Of a stretch of 64,000 nucleotides of DNA, positions 1 through 9,179 are shown in pieces (position 1 is the first letter of the stretch; the number at the start of each line of letters is the position of its first letter). Under the pieces are notes generated by a model. It had not been told where the DNA came from and made no database searches. It saw nothing but the letters and a program-made list of their open reading frames with translations. Origin of the DNA: JAHEKD01 sp965204695 (GTDB taxonomy: Bacteria; Pseudomonadota; Gammaproteobacteria; Arenicellales; JAHEKD01); contig OZ242007.1 of assembly GCA_965204695.1 (NCBI GenBank), positions 3,596,001 to 3,660,000 of the forward strand, in the 5' to 3' direction. The position numbers were made by a program, and so were the translations under genes.

Positions 1-1647
1 AAAGAATTTCTTAACATGTTACTAAACTGGGAGTTCCATCCTGGCACTCGAGTTTTAGCAAATGCAGGAAAGAAAAATCCTCAATTAGCAAATTGTTTTG
101 TTTTTGATATTGAAGATGATTTTAATGATATTTTTAAAAAACATTATGAATCTAGCTTAACGAAAAAACACGGCGGTGGCTGCGGATACAATTTCTCCAA
201 GATCCGTCCCAAAGGAGATCTGGTTGACGATGAGGCCGGATTATCTGCAGGGCCCGTAGATATCATTAAAATGTTTGATTTACCCACTAGTATTTTTAGA
301 CAACAAGGTCAATACGAAAGTGGAAATATGGCTATTCTCAATGTTAATCACCCGGATATATTTGAGTTTATTGCGGCTAAAGATACCGATGGAGTTTTAA
401 ATAAAACCAATATTTCAATTGGTATCACTAATGGTTTTATGAATGCTGTAAAAAATGATCAACCTTGGGACCTCATTAATCCAAGAACCAAACAAATAAC
501 CAATACGGTACAGGCGAAAGTGATATGGGAAAAAGCAGTTGAATATGCTCATCGTACTGGTGATCCCGGCGTTATTTTTCTAGACAACATCAACAATAAT
601 AACTTTTTCAAAGAAACGTTGGGTGATATTGGGGCTACTAATCCGTGCGGAGAAGTTCCGCTTTATCCCTATGAATCTTGTAATTTAGGCTACCTAAACT
701 TAAATGCATTTGTTAGTCACACTGGTGAAGCGGCATCAATCGATTTTGAAAAACTAAAAGCAGTTTCTAAAAAGGCAACTCGATTTATGGATAACGTGAT
801 TGATGCAAGTTGGTTCCCCATTAGTGAGCAAAAAAAAACAATCACCTCTTTAAGGAGAATTGGAATAGGCGTTGTCGGTTGGGCTGATATTTTGGTGGAT
901 TTGAAAATTCCTTATAATTCAGCAGCAGCGTGTAATCTTGCTAGACAGACATCCAAAGTTATTCATGAGGCTTGTTGTGAAGCTTCTATTTCACTGGGCA
1001 AAGAAAAAGGCGTACATGAATACTTAAAACAAGGCGATGGACCTCATAAAAGAAATATTGCTTTAAATACCTTACCGCCCAGTAGCGGAAACGCCGTTAT
1101 ATTCAATGCTTCATTCAGTATCGAACCTTTTTTCGCACTCGCCTTCCAACAAAATATTCTGGATGGTGTGAAAATGAAAAACTTAAATGAAAAATTAAAA
1201 ACTGCATTAGAAACTAACCACATCACCATTCCAGACCTGGAGGAAAAAATACTTGAGAACCATGGCAGCATTCAAAGTATCGATGCTATCCCCGAGCATA
1301 TAAAACGTTTATTCTTAACAGCACATGATCTGAGCTGGAAAGATCATTTAAGAGTTCAAGCCGCTTGGCAAGAGAATATCGACAATGCTATTACTAAAAC
1401 GATTAACCTGCCCTCAGATACTTCCAAAAAACGCATATCAAAAATCTATTTTAAAGCTTGGGAAATGGGTTGCAAAGGAGTGACTGTTTACCGAGATCAA
1501 TCCAAGAAAAACCAAGTGATTGAATTTGAAAAAAATAAATCAAATATAGAAGATAATGAATGTCCTAAATGCCATAGCGGCACCCTAGTCTATGCAGAAG
1601 GTTGCTGCAGTTGCATTCAATGCTCGTACAGCCTTTGTCAAATTTAA
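1..1647 (+). CDS. nrdJ: Adenosylcobalamin-dependent (class II) ribonucleotide reductase, 5' partial
   Basis: This enzyme reduces ribonucleotides to deoxyribonucleotides using vitamin B12 chemistry. The reading frame is already open at base 1, so the N-terminus lies outside the window and about 548 residues are visible. The first redox cysteine is in QLANCFVFD. The NPCGE motif supplies the catalytic Asn, Cys and Glu, and ESCNLG holds the partner cysteine. The C-terminus is a cysteine-rich tail (CPKC, then GCCSC and CSYSLC), as in class II enzymes that are re-reduced through a C-terminal thiol pair. The stop codon overlaps the ribosome binding site of the next gene, so the cluster is probably co-transcribed. 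The family call is secure; B12 dependence is inferred from overall sequence type. Confidence 0.9.
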   Translation, partial: KEFLNMLLNWEFHPGTRVLANAGKKNPQLANCFVFDIEDDFNDIFKKHYESSLTKKHGGGCGYNFSKIRPKGDLVDDEAGLSAGPVDIIKMFDLPTSIFRQQGQYESGNMAILNVNHPDIFEFIAAKDTDGVLNKTNISIGITNGFMNAVKNDQPWDLINPRTKQITNTVQAKVIWEKAVEYAHRTGDPGVIFLDNINNNNFFKETLGDIGATNPCGEVPLYPYESCNLGYLNLNAFVSHTGEAASIDFEKLKAVSKKATRFMDNVIDASWFPISEQKKTITSLRRIGIGVVGWADILVDLKIPYNSAAACNLARQTSKVIHEACCEASISLGKEKGVHEYLKQGDGPHKRNIALNTLPPSSGNAVIFNASFSIEPFFALAFQQNILDGVKMKNLNEKLKTALETNHITIPDLEEKILENHGSIQSIDAIPEHIKRLFLTAHDLSWKDHLRVQAAWQENIDNAITKTINLPSDTSKKRISKIYFKAWEMGCKGVTVYRDQSKKNQVIEFEKNKSNIEDNECPKCHSGTLVYAEGCCSCIQCSYSLCQI

Positions 1648-1657
1648 GGAGATTAAA

Positions 1658-2602
1658 TTGAATTTACTACCGACAGTACCATCAAACCAAGAGAACTTTT
1701 ACTATGCCTCTCAATGTTCTTTATGGGCTTTTTTCAAAGTAAGAAAAGACCATGTTTATTCACAATTAGGTTCTGAGTTAGATAGTTTGGGTTTTGAACC
1801 CACCACCTTCAAAGACGAAGAAGATTATTGCTACTGTGTTCTGAACCCTATGTTTTATACAGCATTTTTTGGGCAACAGAAAACTAAAACTGGATTTTTA
1901 GGAGTGGCCGGAGTAAGTGAAATAGAGTTCAATCTGCTTGTTCATCCTGTTTCACGAAGTAAACATGTACCTGATCTGAGTTTAAAGGAATTTTTAGCTG
2001 GGTGGGAACAGCATAAAGTTGTTGGTCAATACAGGATAGCTGTGATCTGTAATCACATCGGGGCAGTTTATGCAGGACGCCAGAAGTATGGAGAACACAA
2101 GTTTGTAGGGGATATAGATTACTCTCTTAATACCTATAATAATAATAGCTTAGAAGGTGCAAATTTTGGAATTGATATCTGCGTTTATCCTCAAGATATG
2201 GCAGAAAATGAAGAGGCTAAAATTTTACATTTAAATATTTCTCTTGATGGCTTACTGCCATTTCACTGTGATCAATGTCCAATGGTCGTCTATGGGGCCT
2301 TACCGCCAGAAAAATCTGATGCGACAGAACAAAAACCCATTGGCAGTATTCGGAATCATTTAGGTTTATTTAAAGGATATATGGCCACTGGAAATGAACA
2401 GTTTTCTTTAAGTTTGGGAACTGAAGTAGGTGAACATCCTTTAAAAGATGAAAACGGAGAAAATATTGTTGGTTCTGAACATTGGCATCAAACATGTTTA
2501 AATCAACTTCAACAGTTAATTTCAAATCAGAAACCATCTGCTTACCTGCTGTTTGAATCTCAACCAGTCGAGACAGAACCCCGCCCCTTTTTTGTGAGTT
2601 AA
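1658..2602 (+). CDS. Conserved-looking protein of unknown function (314 aa)
   Basis: I do not recognise this family. The open frame extends back to an ATG at 1592, but I prefer a TTG start at 1658. An AAGGAG ribosome binding site lies at 1646-1651, six bases upstream, and this start avoids a 56-bp overlap with nrdJ. The protein has no signal peptide or membrane segment. It is rich in aromatic residues, with cysteines scattered through it (for example HCDQCP near residue 205). Its stop is four bases before the GMC oxidoreductase start, so it is the second gene of a four-gene cluster with a ribonucleotide reductase and a dGTPase. A metabolic enzyme or accessory protein is possible, but nothing in the sequence fixes a role. 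Confidence 0.7.
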   Translation: MNLLPTVPSNQENFYYASQCSLWAFFKVRKDHVYSQLGSELDSLGFEPTTFKDEEDYCYCVLNPMFYTAFFGQQKTKTGFLGVAGVSEIEFNLLVHPVSRSKHVPDLSLKEFLAGWEQHKVVGQYRIAVICNHIGAVYAGRQKYGEHKFVGDIDYSLNTYNNNSLEGANFGIDICVYPQDMAENEEAKILHLNISLDGLLPFHCDQCPMVVYGALPPEKSDATEQKPIGSIRNHLGLFKGYMATGNEQFSLSLGTEVGEHPLKDENGENIVGSEHWHQTCLNQLQQLISNQKPSAYLLFESQPVETEPRPFFVS

Positions 2603-2606
2603 TATC

Positions 2607-4337
2607 ATGAAATCCTATGACTTTATCATTGTAGGTGGTGGATCAGCTGGATGTGTTCTAGCGGGGCGATTATCTGAAAATCCATTATTTAGCATCCTTC
2701 TTATTGAAGCAGGCCCCAAGACACAAGCAGAAAACAAAATTTTATGTCCGGCAAGATTTGGCGATATTATCAACTCGGAACTTGATTGGGGGTTTGAGGA
2801 TTTTACACGGGGAAAAATGCTTGGTGGATGTTCAAACATGAACGCATGTGTTTATATGAGAGGTGACCCTAAAGCATTAGATGAATGGCCTGATGGCTGG
2901 AAAAATAAAGATTTAGCTCCTTATTTCAAAAAAGCGGAAGACTGTTCAAATTTACCCCAGGATTTTTTAGTCAATAATAAGTCCGAACGTGGTTTTTCAG
3001 GCCCAATGAAATTATCGTTTCCCGGAAATAACCATAAAAACGAAAATCCCTTAACCGAAAAATTTATCCAGTCATGTGAAGAGATAGGGCACCCACATAC
3101 ACTTGATATCAATAATGGATTATCGCAAGATGGAGTGTCCTATCACCAGTTTAATGTCCATAATGGAGAAAGGCTTTCGACAGAAAGAGCTTATTTAAAA
3201 GATCGCCCTAATTTGAAGATCATCTGTGAAGAACAGGTTAGCAAGATACTTTTTGATCATCAAAAAAAGGCAAAAGGTATTGAATGTGCCTCAGGCAATG
3301 TTTATTGTTCAAACAAGGAAGTTATCATAGCCGCCGGTTCTATCGGAAGCCCATGGTTACTTCTTTTATCTGGCATTGGGCCTAAAATTCATCTCGAAGA
3401 AGTAGGAGTTGATTTAATCCACGATAGTCCGGTTGGCACCAACCTAGAAGATCATGTGATGACACCATTTGTATTTCAATGTAATCAGAACCTTGGTATC
3501 GATCATGATTCAACTTCTGCAAGAGAACAATGGGAAAAATCGCGTTCCGGAGATTTAACTGATTCTGGAATTCAAGCCAGTTTGTTCTTGAAATCTCGCC
3601 TGTCCAGTAGCAAAAATGATATTCAAATCACCTTTCTTGCTGGTATTCCAGAACAAATTAGAAATTTCATGACGCTTTTACTTAACAAGAAAATGATCCA
3701 AACTCTACCTCCTTTTCTTGCAAAATTTATGGCGGTTGAAAAACTGACATGGATACCTCCAAGATTGAGAGAATTTGGGCGGTCTTTTATGAATAACAGT
3801 AAAATGAATTTGCCCAAATATGGATTTGTCATGTTTCCGGTTGTCGGTATCCCAAGTTCTAAAGGCAGTATTCGTTTGAAATCAAAGGATTATAGAGTTC
3901 ATCCAATAATTACTTATGAAGCTTCTAAAAAAACAGAAGATCGCATGGTCGTTATAGACGCAGTTCGGGAATTGAGAAAAATCTCAAATTCCTCGGTTTT
4001 TCAAGATATCGGTGCTGAAGAAGTGATTGACATCACAATTCCATTTGACAGTAATTCAGATGAATATATATTGCAATATACCTCTCAAACTGCTTCACAA
4101 GGGCATGCCGCATGCACTTGCCCGTTAGGCAAGGTGGTTGACAATTCATTGAAAGTCATGGGTACTCAATCACTAAGAGTTGTTGATGCCAGCATTATAC
4201 CAAACATGGTGAATGGAAATATACAATGTACCATTATAGCAATTGCCGAAAAGGCAGCTGATATCATAAAAGATGAATATGGAGCTAGAGCAAATGACGT
4301 CCCAGAGAATGTCGTGGCAGAAACTGCTATGTCGTGA
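2607..4337 (+). CDS. GMC-family FAD-dependent oxidoreductase
   Basis: This is a flavoprotein of the glucose-methanol-choline family, which oxidises alcohols to aldehydes or acids. The N-terminus has the Rossmann FAD motif DFIIVGGGSAGCVLAGRLSE followed by LLIEAGP. The first GMC signature is around GKMLGGCSNMNACVYMRG, and the second is AAGSIGSPWLLLLSGIGP. The C-terminal substrate domain carries the catalytic His region GHAACTCPLGKV and the final PNMVNGNIQ motif. At 576 residues it is of usual length. The substrate cannot be read from sequence. It begins four bases after the unknown gene and overlaps the dGTPase start, which suggests one transcript. The pairing of a GMC enzyme with nucleotide-metabolism genes is unusual. 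Confidence 0.88.
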   Translation: MKSYDFIIVGGGSAGCVLAGRLSENPLFSILLIEAGPKTQAENKILCPARFGDIINSELDWGFEDFTRGKMLGGCSNMNACVYMRGDPKALDEWPDGWKNKDLAPYFKKAEDCSNLPQDFLVNNKSERGFSGPMKLSFPGNNHKNENPLTEKFIQSCEEIGHPHTLDINNGLSQDGVSYHQFNVHNGERLSTERAYLKDRPNLKIICEEQVSKILFDHQKKAKGIECASGNVYCSNKEVIIAAGSIGSPWLLLLSGIGPKIHLEEVGVDLIHDSPVGTNLEDHVMTPFVFQCNQNLGIDHDSTSAREQWEKSRSGDLTDSGIQASLFLKSRLSSSKNDIQITFLAGIPEQIRNFMTLLLNKKMIQTLPPFLAKFMAVEKLTWIPPRLREFGRSFMNNSKMNLPKYGFVMFPVVGIPSSKGSIRLKSKDYRVHPIITYEASKKTEDRMVVIDAVRELRKISNSSVFQDIGAEEVIDITIPFDSNSDEYILQYTSQTASQGHAACTCPLGKVVDNSLKVMGTQSLRVVDASIIPNMVNGNIQCTIIAIAEKAADIIKDEYGARANDVPENVVAETAMS

Positions 4338-5700
4338 AAAATTTAATGGCAATGGAGATACCGTTGAATATTTTGATGAAGATCATGACGCCCTGGTATT
4401 TTCTCCTGCATTCCGTCGTCTTAACAAAAAGACTCAAGTTCATTCTTTTAATTCAAATGATCTGATTCGTACACGATTAGTTCATAGCTTGGAAGTAGGC
4501 TGTATATGCCGTAAATTTGGATATCGTATTGGCAAGTGGCTGCGATGTGAACAAAACGAAAATGTTTCCCCCAGTGATATTGCTCAAATCACTCAAGCTG
4601 CGGGGTTGATGCATGATTTAGGAAATCCACCTTTTGGGCATGCTGGTGAAGAAGCTATTAGAGACTGGGCGATCTGTAATTTCGATAGCATTACAGACTA
4701 TATGGATGAGACTGAAACAAATAAAGCATGGATTAAATTAGATTTTCATAAATTTGAAGGTAATCCCCAGGCGCTTCATCTGGCTACTTCCGAAGATGGG
4801 GAGTACGGTAGTGAAGGATTCCAGTTATCTTACGCCACCTTAGCGACTAGCATTAAATATCCATGGTCATCTAGATACTGTGAGATTATTAACAAAGATA
4901 AGTTTGGATTTTTTTATGCGGACCGTGACACTTTTAAAGATATCGTTGAAAAAACAGGGCTGTTTAGAATAGATGAGGATGAAGAGGCTCCTCGCTACAG
5001 CAGACACCCTTTAACTTTTTTGATGGAAGCGGCTGATGATATTTGTTACAGCCACATTGATATCGAAGATGCTATTGAATTAGGAATTGTTCAGATAGAA
5101 GAACTGATCTCAAAAGTTGATCAACTATCAATAGACTGTGGCTTTCCTTCTGTAGAAAAGCTATTTACAAAATATACTAGCAAGAAAGGTATAAAAAGGT
5201 TTCTACGGGAAAGAGTATTTACAATGATGTTGGATCATGGATGTCAAATATTTATTGAAAATTATGAAAAAATCATGCATGGCTCAATACCACCTGGAGT
5301 AGGTATTGTAGATATGATGGATGAGAAATATCATGCATTCATCCAATGGGAAAAGAGACTAGGATCTAGCGTGATTTATAATCAGAAAGATAAAGTTTTG
5401 AACGAACTCGGTGCCCATCGGACGATTGGGATTTTGTTAGACTTTTACTTCTCTTCATTTAAAGAATATTCTCAACTTCGTTCAAAATCTAACCACTCTA
5501 TAAACAATTTAACCTTTAAAACTAAGAAAAGTCTGCAAGAATTTACAAAAGGATGGCAGAAATCTGATGATACACAGAAATTTGATTGGGACTCTTTAGA
5601 GACAGCTACATTACCGATGCAAATTTTAGATCATGTAAGCGGAATGACTGATCAATATTGCGCAGAAATAGCATCAACTTTAATGGGGCAAGTCAACTGA
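4294..5700 (+). CDS. dgt: dGTPase-like HD-domain triphosphohydrolase
   Basis: Enzymes of this family cleave dGTP (or other dNTPs) to the deoxynucleoside and tripolyphosphate. The fold is recognised by the N-terminal FSPAFRRLNKKTQVHSF block, the RTRLVHSLEV histidine, the metal-binding HD in LMHDLGNPPFGHAGEEAI, and a later acidic pair in FLMEAADDICYSHIDIEDA. I choose the ATG at 4294 because GGAG lies at 4281-4284; ATGs at 4273 and 4309 are alternatives. The start lies inside the end of the GMC gene (44-bp overlap), so translation is probably coupled. Close linkage to a ribonucleotide reductase suggests dNTP pool control. Related enzymes also act in phage defence, but nothing here shows that. 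Confidence 0.85.
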   Translation: MTSQRMSWQKLLCREKFNGNGDTVEYFDEDHDALVFSPAFRRLNKKTQVHSFNSNDLIRTRLVHSLEVGCICRKFGYRIGKWLRCEQNENVSPSDIAQITQAAGLMHDLGNPPFGHAGEEAIRDWAICNFDSITDYMDETETNKAWIKLDFHKFEGNPQALHLATSEDGEYGSEGFQLSYATLATSIKYPWSSRYCEIINKDKFGFFYADRDTFKDIVEKTGLFRIDEDEEAPRYSRHPLTFLMEAADDICYSHIDIEDAIELGIVQIEELISKVDQLSIDCGFPSVEKLFTKYTSKKGIKRFLRERVFTMMLDHGCQIFIENYEKIMHGSIPPGVGIVDMMDEKYHAFIQWEKRLGSSVIYNQKDKVLNELGAHRTIGILLDFYFSSFKEYSQLRSKSNHSINNLTFKTKKSLQEFTKGWQKSDDTQKFDWDSLETATLPMQILDHVSGMTDQYCAEIASTLMGQVN

Positions 5701-5767
5701 CCTAAGGCGTGAGTCGTGGAGAGGATTATTAACCTGTGCAATGATAATCTTTGGGAAGTGTTTTTTC

Positions 5768-6139
5768 CTAGGTTTTCTTTTTTAGTTTAAAAGTACCGCG
5801 GCAATTTCTGGATTCCCATTTCCCTTTTGCTTTATCATCTGATATTTGGCCAATGAACTCTCCTTCATCAGGGCCTATTAATCCAATAGTGGTGGTCCCA
5901 TCATCATTCACAACACCATCTAATTTATAACTTCCTTGTTGACCTCTGACTGAACCGCTAACAATTCCAGCAGCTATTTCAACCTTGAAGGAGTATTGCC
6001 TTTTACAAGGACCAGAAGATGTATAAGCTTTAGCTGACCATGTACCGTCGAATTCAGTATTAGCTAGTAAAGGATGAGCAGAGATTAACAAACCGGCTGT
6101 GAATAAAATTCCAAGTGCTGTGGTTATTGAATTCTTCAT
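5768..6139 (-). CDS. Small exported protein of unknown function
   Basis: The 123-residue product starts with a clear signal peptide (MKNSITTALGILFTAGLLISAHPLLA). The mature part is about 97 residues, rich in Gly, Lys and Asp, and holds two cysteines (GPCKRQ and SRNCRG) that could form a disulfide. Its pattern (FDGTWSAKAY, GSVRGQQGSYKLDGVV, GEFIGQISDDKAKGKW) looks like a small beta-rich periplasmic fold with repeated strands. It lies 16 bases downstream of ppk2 on the same strand and may share its transcript. It is convergent with the dGTPase operon. No function can be assigned. Confidence 0.6.
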   Translation of the reverse strand: MKNSITTALGILFTAGLLISAHPLLANTEFDGTWSAKAYTSSGPCKRQYSFKVEIAAGIVSGSVRGQQGSYKLDGVVNDDGTTTIGLIGPDEGEFIGQISDDKAKGKWESRNCRGTFKLKKKT

Positions 6140-6155
6140 CGAGGTTAAATCAACA

Positions 6156-7127
6156 TTAAACTAAAAATTCATCCTCATCTTCAATCACATGGGAGGAACG
6201 CCCGACAATTTGGTTATCCGGTGCATGCACGACATCAGTGTCTTTGTCTGGATAATCGAGTGAATTTAGAAAGTGCAACATACAATTCAAACGCGCACGT
6301 TTTTTATCATTAGATTTGATCACTATCCAGGGTGAATCGGCTGTGTCGGTATAAAAGAACATGGCTTTTTTAGCACGGGTATAAGCATCCCATTTGTCCA
6401 TTGATTCACGGTCAATCGGACTGAGTTTCCATTGTTTCAGTGGATCCATCTCACGGGATTTAAATCGCGCATGTTGCTCATCTTGAGTGACGGAAAACCA
6501 GTATTTATAGAGCTTAATACCGGAATTGACCATCATGCGTTCTAGATTGGGTGTTTCACGCATAAATTCTAAATATTCATTAGGCGTACAAAAACCCATT
6601 ACTCTTTCTACACCTGCACGGTTGTACCAAGAACGATCATATAAAACCATTTCACCTTTTGTGGGAAAATGTTTTATATATCGTTGGAAATACCATTGAC
6701 CCTTTTCTTCTTCCGTGGGTTTTTCCAGGGCGATGACTCTTGCACTACGGGGATTTAAATGTTCAGTGAAACGTTTGATGGTGCCGCCTTTACCGGCTGC
6801 ATCACGACCCTCAAACAATAGAATGATTTTCTGACCCGTTTCTTTGATCCAGTTTTGTGCTTTTAACAATTCGGTTTGCAATTGCTTTTTCTTTTTCTCG
6901 TAGGGTTTCTTTTTGAGCTTATCCTCGTAAGGATAAATTCCTTCTTTAAAAAGATTTTTTATATCTCTTACATTTGGATTAAGAGTGAAAAGAACAGCTT
7001 CATCTGCATAGCTATCTACATCACTAACAGTTGGATCTTGTTGGTTTGCCGGCTTATTTTCCGCAACCTGTGTTTCGACTTCTTCTGCAATAACTTCTGT
7101 CTGAGAACCACCATTTTGCATTGTCAT
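6156..7127 (-). CDS. ppk2: Polyphosphate kinase 2 (PPK2 family)
   Basis: PPK2 enzymes move phosphate between polyphosphate and nucleoside (di)phosphates in the cytoplasm. The Walker A motif is FEGRDAAGKGGTIKRF near residue 105. Walker B is MVLYDRSWYNRAGVERVMGF, and the lid region is FKSREMDPLKQWKLSP. The C-terminal part (WIVIKSNDKKRARLN) is typical. Residues 1-60 are an acidic, low-complexity extension not needed for catalysis. The total length, 323 residues, suits a single-domain PPK2. The likely direction (ADP to ATP, or GDP to GTP) cannot be told from sequence. Confidence 0.93.
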   Translation of the reverse strand: MTMQNGGSQTEVIAEEVETQVAENKPANQQDPTVSDVDSYADEAVLFTLNPNVRDIKNLFKEGIYPYEDKLKKKPYEKKKKQLQTELLKAQNWIKETGQKIILLFEGRDAAGKGGTIKRFTEHLNPRSARVIALEKPTEEEKGQWYFQRYIKHFPTKGEMVLYDRSWYNRAGVERVMGFCTPNEYLEFMRETPNLERMMVNSGIKLYKYWFSVTQDEQHARFKSREMDPLKQWKLSPIDRESMDKWDAYTRAKKAMFFYTDTADSPWIVIKSNDKKRARLNCMLHFLNSLDYPDKDTDVVHAPDNQIVGRSSHVIEDEDEFLV

Positions 7128-7213
7128 TTAATACCTCTGCGAAATTCTTTTAGTGCAAGGGATTCATTTAAAACTATTTCATTTAATAAAGCAACAAGAC
7201 TCAGAGCATTAAG

Positions 7214-7525
7214 TTATTCCGCAGATTGATGAAACACCTCGTATAACTCACAGTGTTTCTCTTTCTCTAATAAGAATTCATCATCCTCAGGATAATATTT
7301 TGCGATTTCAGGATTAGCTCCAGCGAATGCTTTTACGGCATTGATTGATTGCCAATGTGTAATCAATAAGAAGTGTCCTTCATTTTCCTTTAAGCTTCTT
7401 GTGAAGTAACAGGCTAAATTTCCTTCTATTGATTTGTAATCGGGAACAGCAGTTTCCACCATGAATTTTGTATACGCCTCATAATTTTTCGCTGAGGTTC
7501 GTCCATGCCATAATCTGATAATCAT
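7214..7525 (-). CDS. Antibiotic biosynthesis monooxygenase (ABM)-like small protein
   Basis: The 103-residue product has the look of a dimeric alpha/beta (ferredoxin-like) ABM domain: an initial MIIRLWHGRTS strand, a Y..Y..FM helix, the central HFLLITHWQSINAVKAFAG strand-helix, and a terminal helix ending YEVFHQSAE. Proteins of this fold include quinone-modifying or heme-degrading monooxygenases and many of unknown role. It lies 16 bases downstream of azlD on the same strand and is probably the last gene of that transcript. No substrate can be suggested. Confidence 0.65.
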   Translation of the reverse strand: MIIRLWHGRTSAKNYEAYTKFMVETAVPDYKSIEGNLACYFTRSLKENEGHFLLITHWQSINAVKAFAGANPEIAKYYPEDDEFLLEKEKHCELYEVFHQSAE

Positions 7526-7541
7526 ATTACGTTCTCCTATA

Positions 7542-7835
7542 TTAAAAATGAGTTCGCATAGCCCAAACTACGATAATGCCAACGACCATGGTGATAGGGA
7601 GATTGCGGGTCAATATGGCGACGATTAGAGTAACTACGGCCCCTGTCCATTCATTGATGCCTCCACTGGTTAAAATCACAGCAACCAGAGAAACTATTAG
7701 GCAGCCTGGTAAAGCGTTCAGTGCACGCGTCCAGGGACCGCTAGTTGGCAGATGTTGACCAATCACCACTCCTAAGAAACGAACTGAGAACGTGACGGTC
7801 GCAAGTAACAAAGTTAAAAGTACAGGATCAGACAT
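7542..7835 (-). CDS. azlD: AzlD-family branched-chain amino acid exporter small subunit
   Basis: This 97-residue, highly hydrophobic protein has about four membrane helices and the AzlD pattern: TRFLGVVIG-like start (FSVRFLGVVIGQHLP), LNALPGCLIVSLVAVIL, then NLPITMVVGIIVVWAMR. AzlD proteins pair with AzlC in the inner membrane to export branched-chain amino acids or analogues. Its start overlaps the end of azlC by 8 bases, which indicates coupled translation. Confidence 0.85.
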   Translation of the reverse strand: MSDPVLLTLLLATVTFSVRFLGVVIGQHLPTSGPWTRALNALPGCLIVSLVAVILTSGGINEWTGAVVTLIVAILTRNLPITMVVGIIVVWAMRTHF

Positions 7836-8520
7836 CTCGAATAAAACTTGCTGTTAGCGCGCCAGTCAAGCCGCCAATGACTATCGACCAGGAGGAATCG
7901 AACAGATCTAATCGCGTGCTAATTATTACAATTGCTATTGATACCAGCCAAGGAAATAAATCTTTTTTACCTCGCCATAGTGACCTTGAAATTGCTATAA
8001 AGGCTGCTGTAAAAGCGAAATCAATCGCATATTTTTCCGGGTCAGGGATATAACCAGAAAAAATCACTCCTAAAATACCAGCTGTCATCCATACCAGCAT
8101 GATGGTTAAGCCGGCACCGACTAGGAACCAATAACCAACACTATGACCTTCGGATTTTTTTGCCAGTGTTAGTGCCCAATTTTCATCGGAAGAAAGATGT
8201 GCACCCAAAGCTTTTTGCCATATAGGGCGGTTAGCAAATAGATCACGAATTGATGCTGTGATTAGGATTAAACGTAAGTTTAAAGCCAGCCCTGCAATAA
8301 AAGCGGTGAACACAGTCGCTCCCGCAACTAAGCGTTCTACAGCCACAATTTGAGCCGAACCGGCAAACACCAATGCGCCCATCATGCCGATATCGGGCCA
8401 ACTAAAACCCGCTTGTGAGGCTAATAGACCAAAGGCCAAACCATACATGCCAACTCCAATCGCCAAGGGGATAATTGATTTAATCCCGAAGAAAAAATCT
8501 TGACCGACTTTACTTTTCAT
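7828..8520 (-). CDS. azlC: AzlC-family branched-chain amino acid exporter large subunit
   Basis: This is the large subunit of an AzlCD-type amino acid exporter. The 230-residue product is an integral membrane protein. The family signature is IPLAIGVGMYGLAFGLLASQAGFSWPDIGMMGALVFAGSAQIVAVERL, followed by ALNLRLILITASI and a loop containing SSDENWAL. It starts only 24 bases from the divergent CGNR gene. Its promoter must therefore overlap the palindrome at 8522-8553, which suggests direct control by the CGNR protein. Confidence 0.88.
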   Translation of the reverse strand: MKSKVGQDFFFGIKSIIPLAIGVGMYGLAFGLLASQAGFSWPDIGMMGALVFAGSAQIVAVERLVAGATVFTAFIAGLALNLRLILITASIRDLFANRPIWQKALGAHLSSDENWALTLAKKSEGHSVGYWFLVGAGLTIMLVWMTAGILGVIFSGYIPDPEKYAIDFAFTAAFIAISRSLWRGKKDLFPWLVSIAIVIISTRLDLFDSSWSIVIGGLTGALTASFIRDV

Positions 8521-8521
8521 A

Positions 8522-8553
8522 ACTAACTATATAAACTATTTTATATGGTTAGT
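8522..8553. promoter_or_regulatory. Palindromic operator between azlC and the CGNR gene
   Basis: The two half-sites read ACTAAC-T-ATATAAA and TTTATAT-G-GTTAGT around a 4-base centre (CTAT). That gives 13 paired positions with one mismatch. The palindrome fills the 24-bp gap and runs over the ATG of the CGNR gene (8545-8547), so a bound dimer would block both directions. There is no room for a Shine-Dalgarno sequence before that ATG, so the CGNR transcript may be leaderless. Binding by the CGNR protein is an inference. Confidence 0.65.
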
Positions 8554-9171
8554 CAATCTGAACACAAAGATGTTCCCCCTTGGCAGCCGGATCACTGCAT
8601 CGGTGGGCATCCGGCTTTGGACTTTATTAATACAAATTCGCATCGGCTTGATCCAAAATCGTCTGTTGATCGATTTAATACGGTTGAAAAAATCCTCAGC
8701 TGGTTGGAATATCAGTTACTCGTTCCAGCTACACAAATACGGCGAATCAATCATGAGAGCCATAAAGAATTAGATCAGCGATTAGTCAAAACGGTCAGTC
8801 GATTAAGAAAGCAAGTTGAAAAAGTTTTTGATGCGTTAACAATAGGAGAACAGGTTCCAGCAAATTCTTTTGCAAGTATTTTGAAAACATCAAGTGACCC
8901 ACAAATCCAAGTGCTTAATACTGAAGTTGATTTAAACCAGCCCAATAAATTCGAAATTAAGCAAATTAATACTAAATCGATTAGTGCACTGCTAGCTTTA
9001 TTAGCTGTAGAAGCAGTATTAAAGTTACCCAAAGACAGAATTCGGTCTTGCCCAAGATGCGGTTGGCTATTTTTTGATCGCTCCAAAGGCGGGCGAAGAA
9101 AGTGGTGTGATATGAAGGCTTGTGGAAATCGAGAAAAAGTAGCCAGACATTACCATTCGCATAAGAACTAG
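8545..9171 (+). CDS. CGNR zinc-finger / ABATE-domain probable transcription regulator
   Basis: The 208-residue protein has the ABATE N-terminal pattern (GGHPALDFINT), a middle helical region, and a C-terminal CGNR zinc finger. The finger reads CPRCGWLFFDRSKGGRRKWCDMKACGNREK, with four zinc-ligand cysteines, and has a basic tail. Proteins of this type are DNA-binding stress regulators in many bacteria. It is divergent from azlCD with a shared palindromic operator, so it probably regulates the exporter and itself. The start codon lies inside the operator, and no ribosome binding site is visible. Confidence 0.8.
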   Translation: MVSQSEHKDVPPWQPDHCIGGHPALDFINTNSHRLDPKSSVDRFNTVEKILSWLEYQLLVPATQIRRINHESHKELDQRLVKTVSRLRKQVEKVFDALTIGEQVPANSFASILKTSSDPQIQVLNTEVDLNQPNKFEIKQINTKSISALLALLAVEAVLKLPKDRIRSCPRCGWLFFDRSKGGRRKWCDMKACGNREKVARHYHSHKN

Positions 9172-9179
9172 GTCCATGG

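Noticed and set aside
6876..7229. Plus-strand 117-codon frame
   Set aside because: Antisense to the ppk2 5' end; no ribosome binding site.
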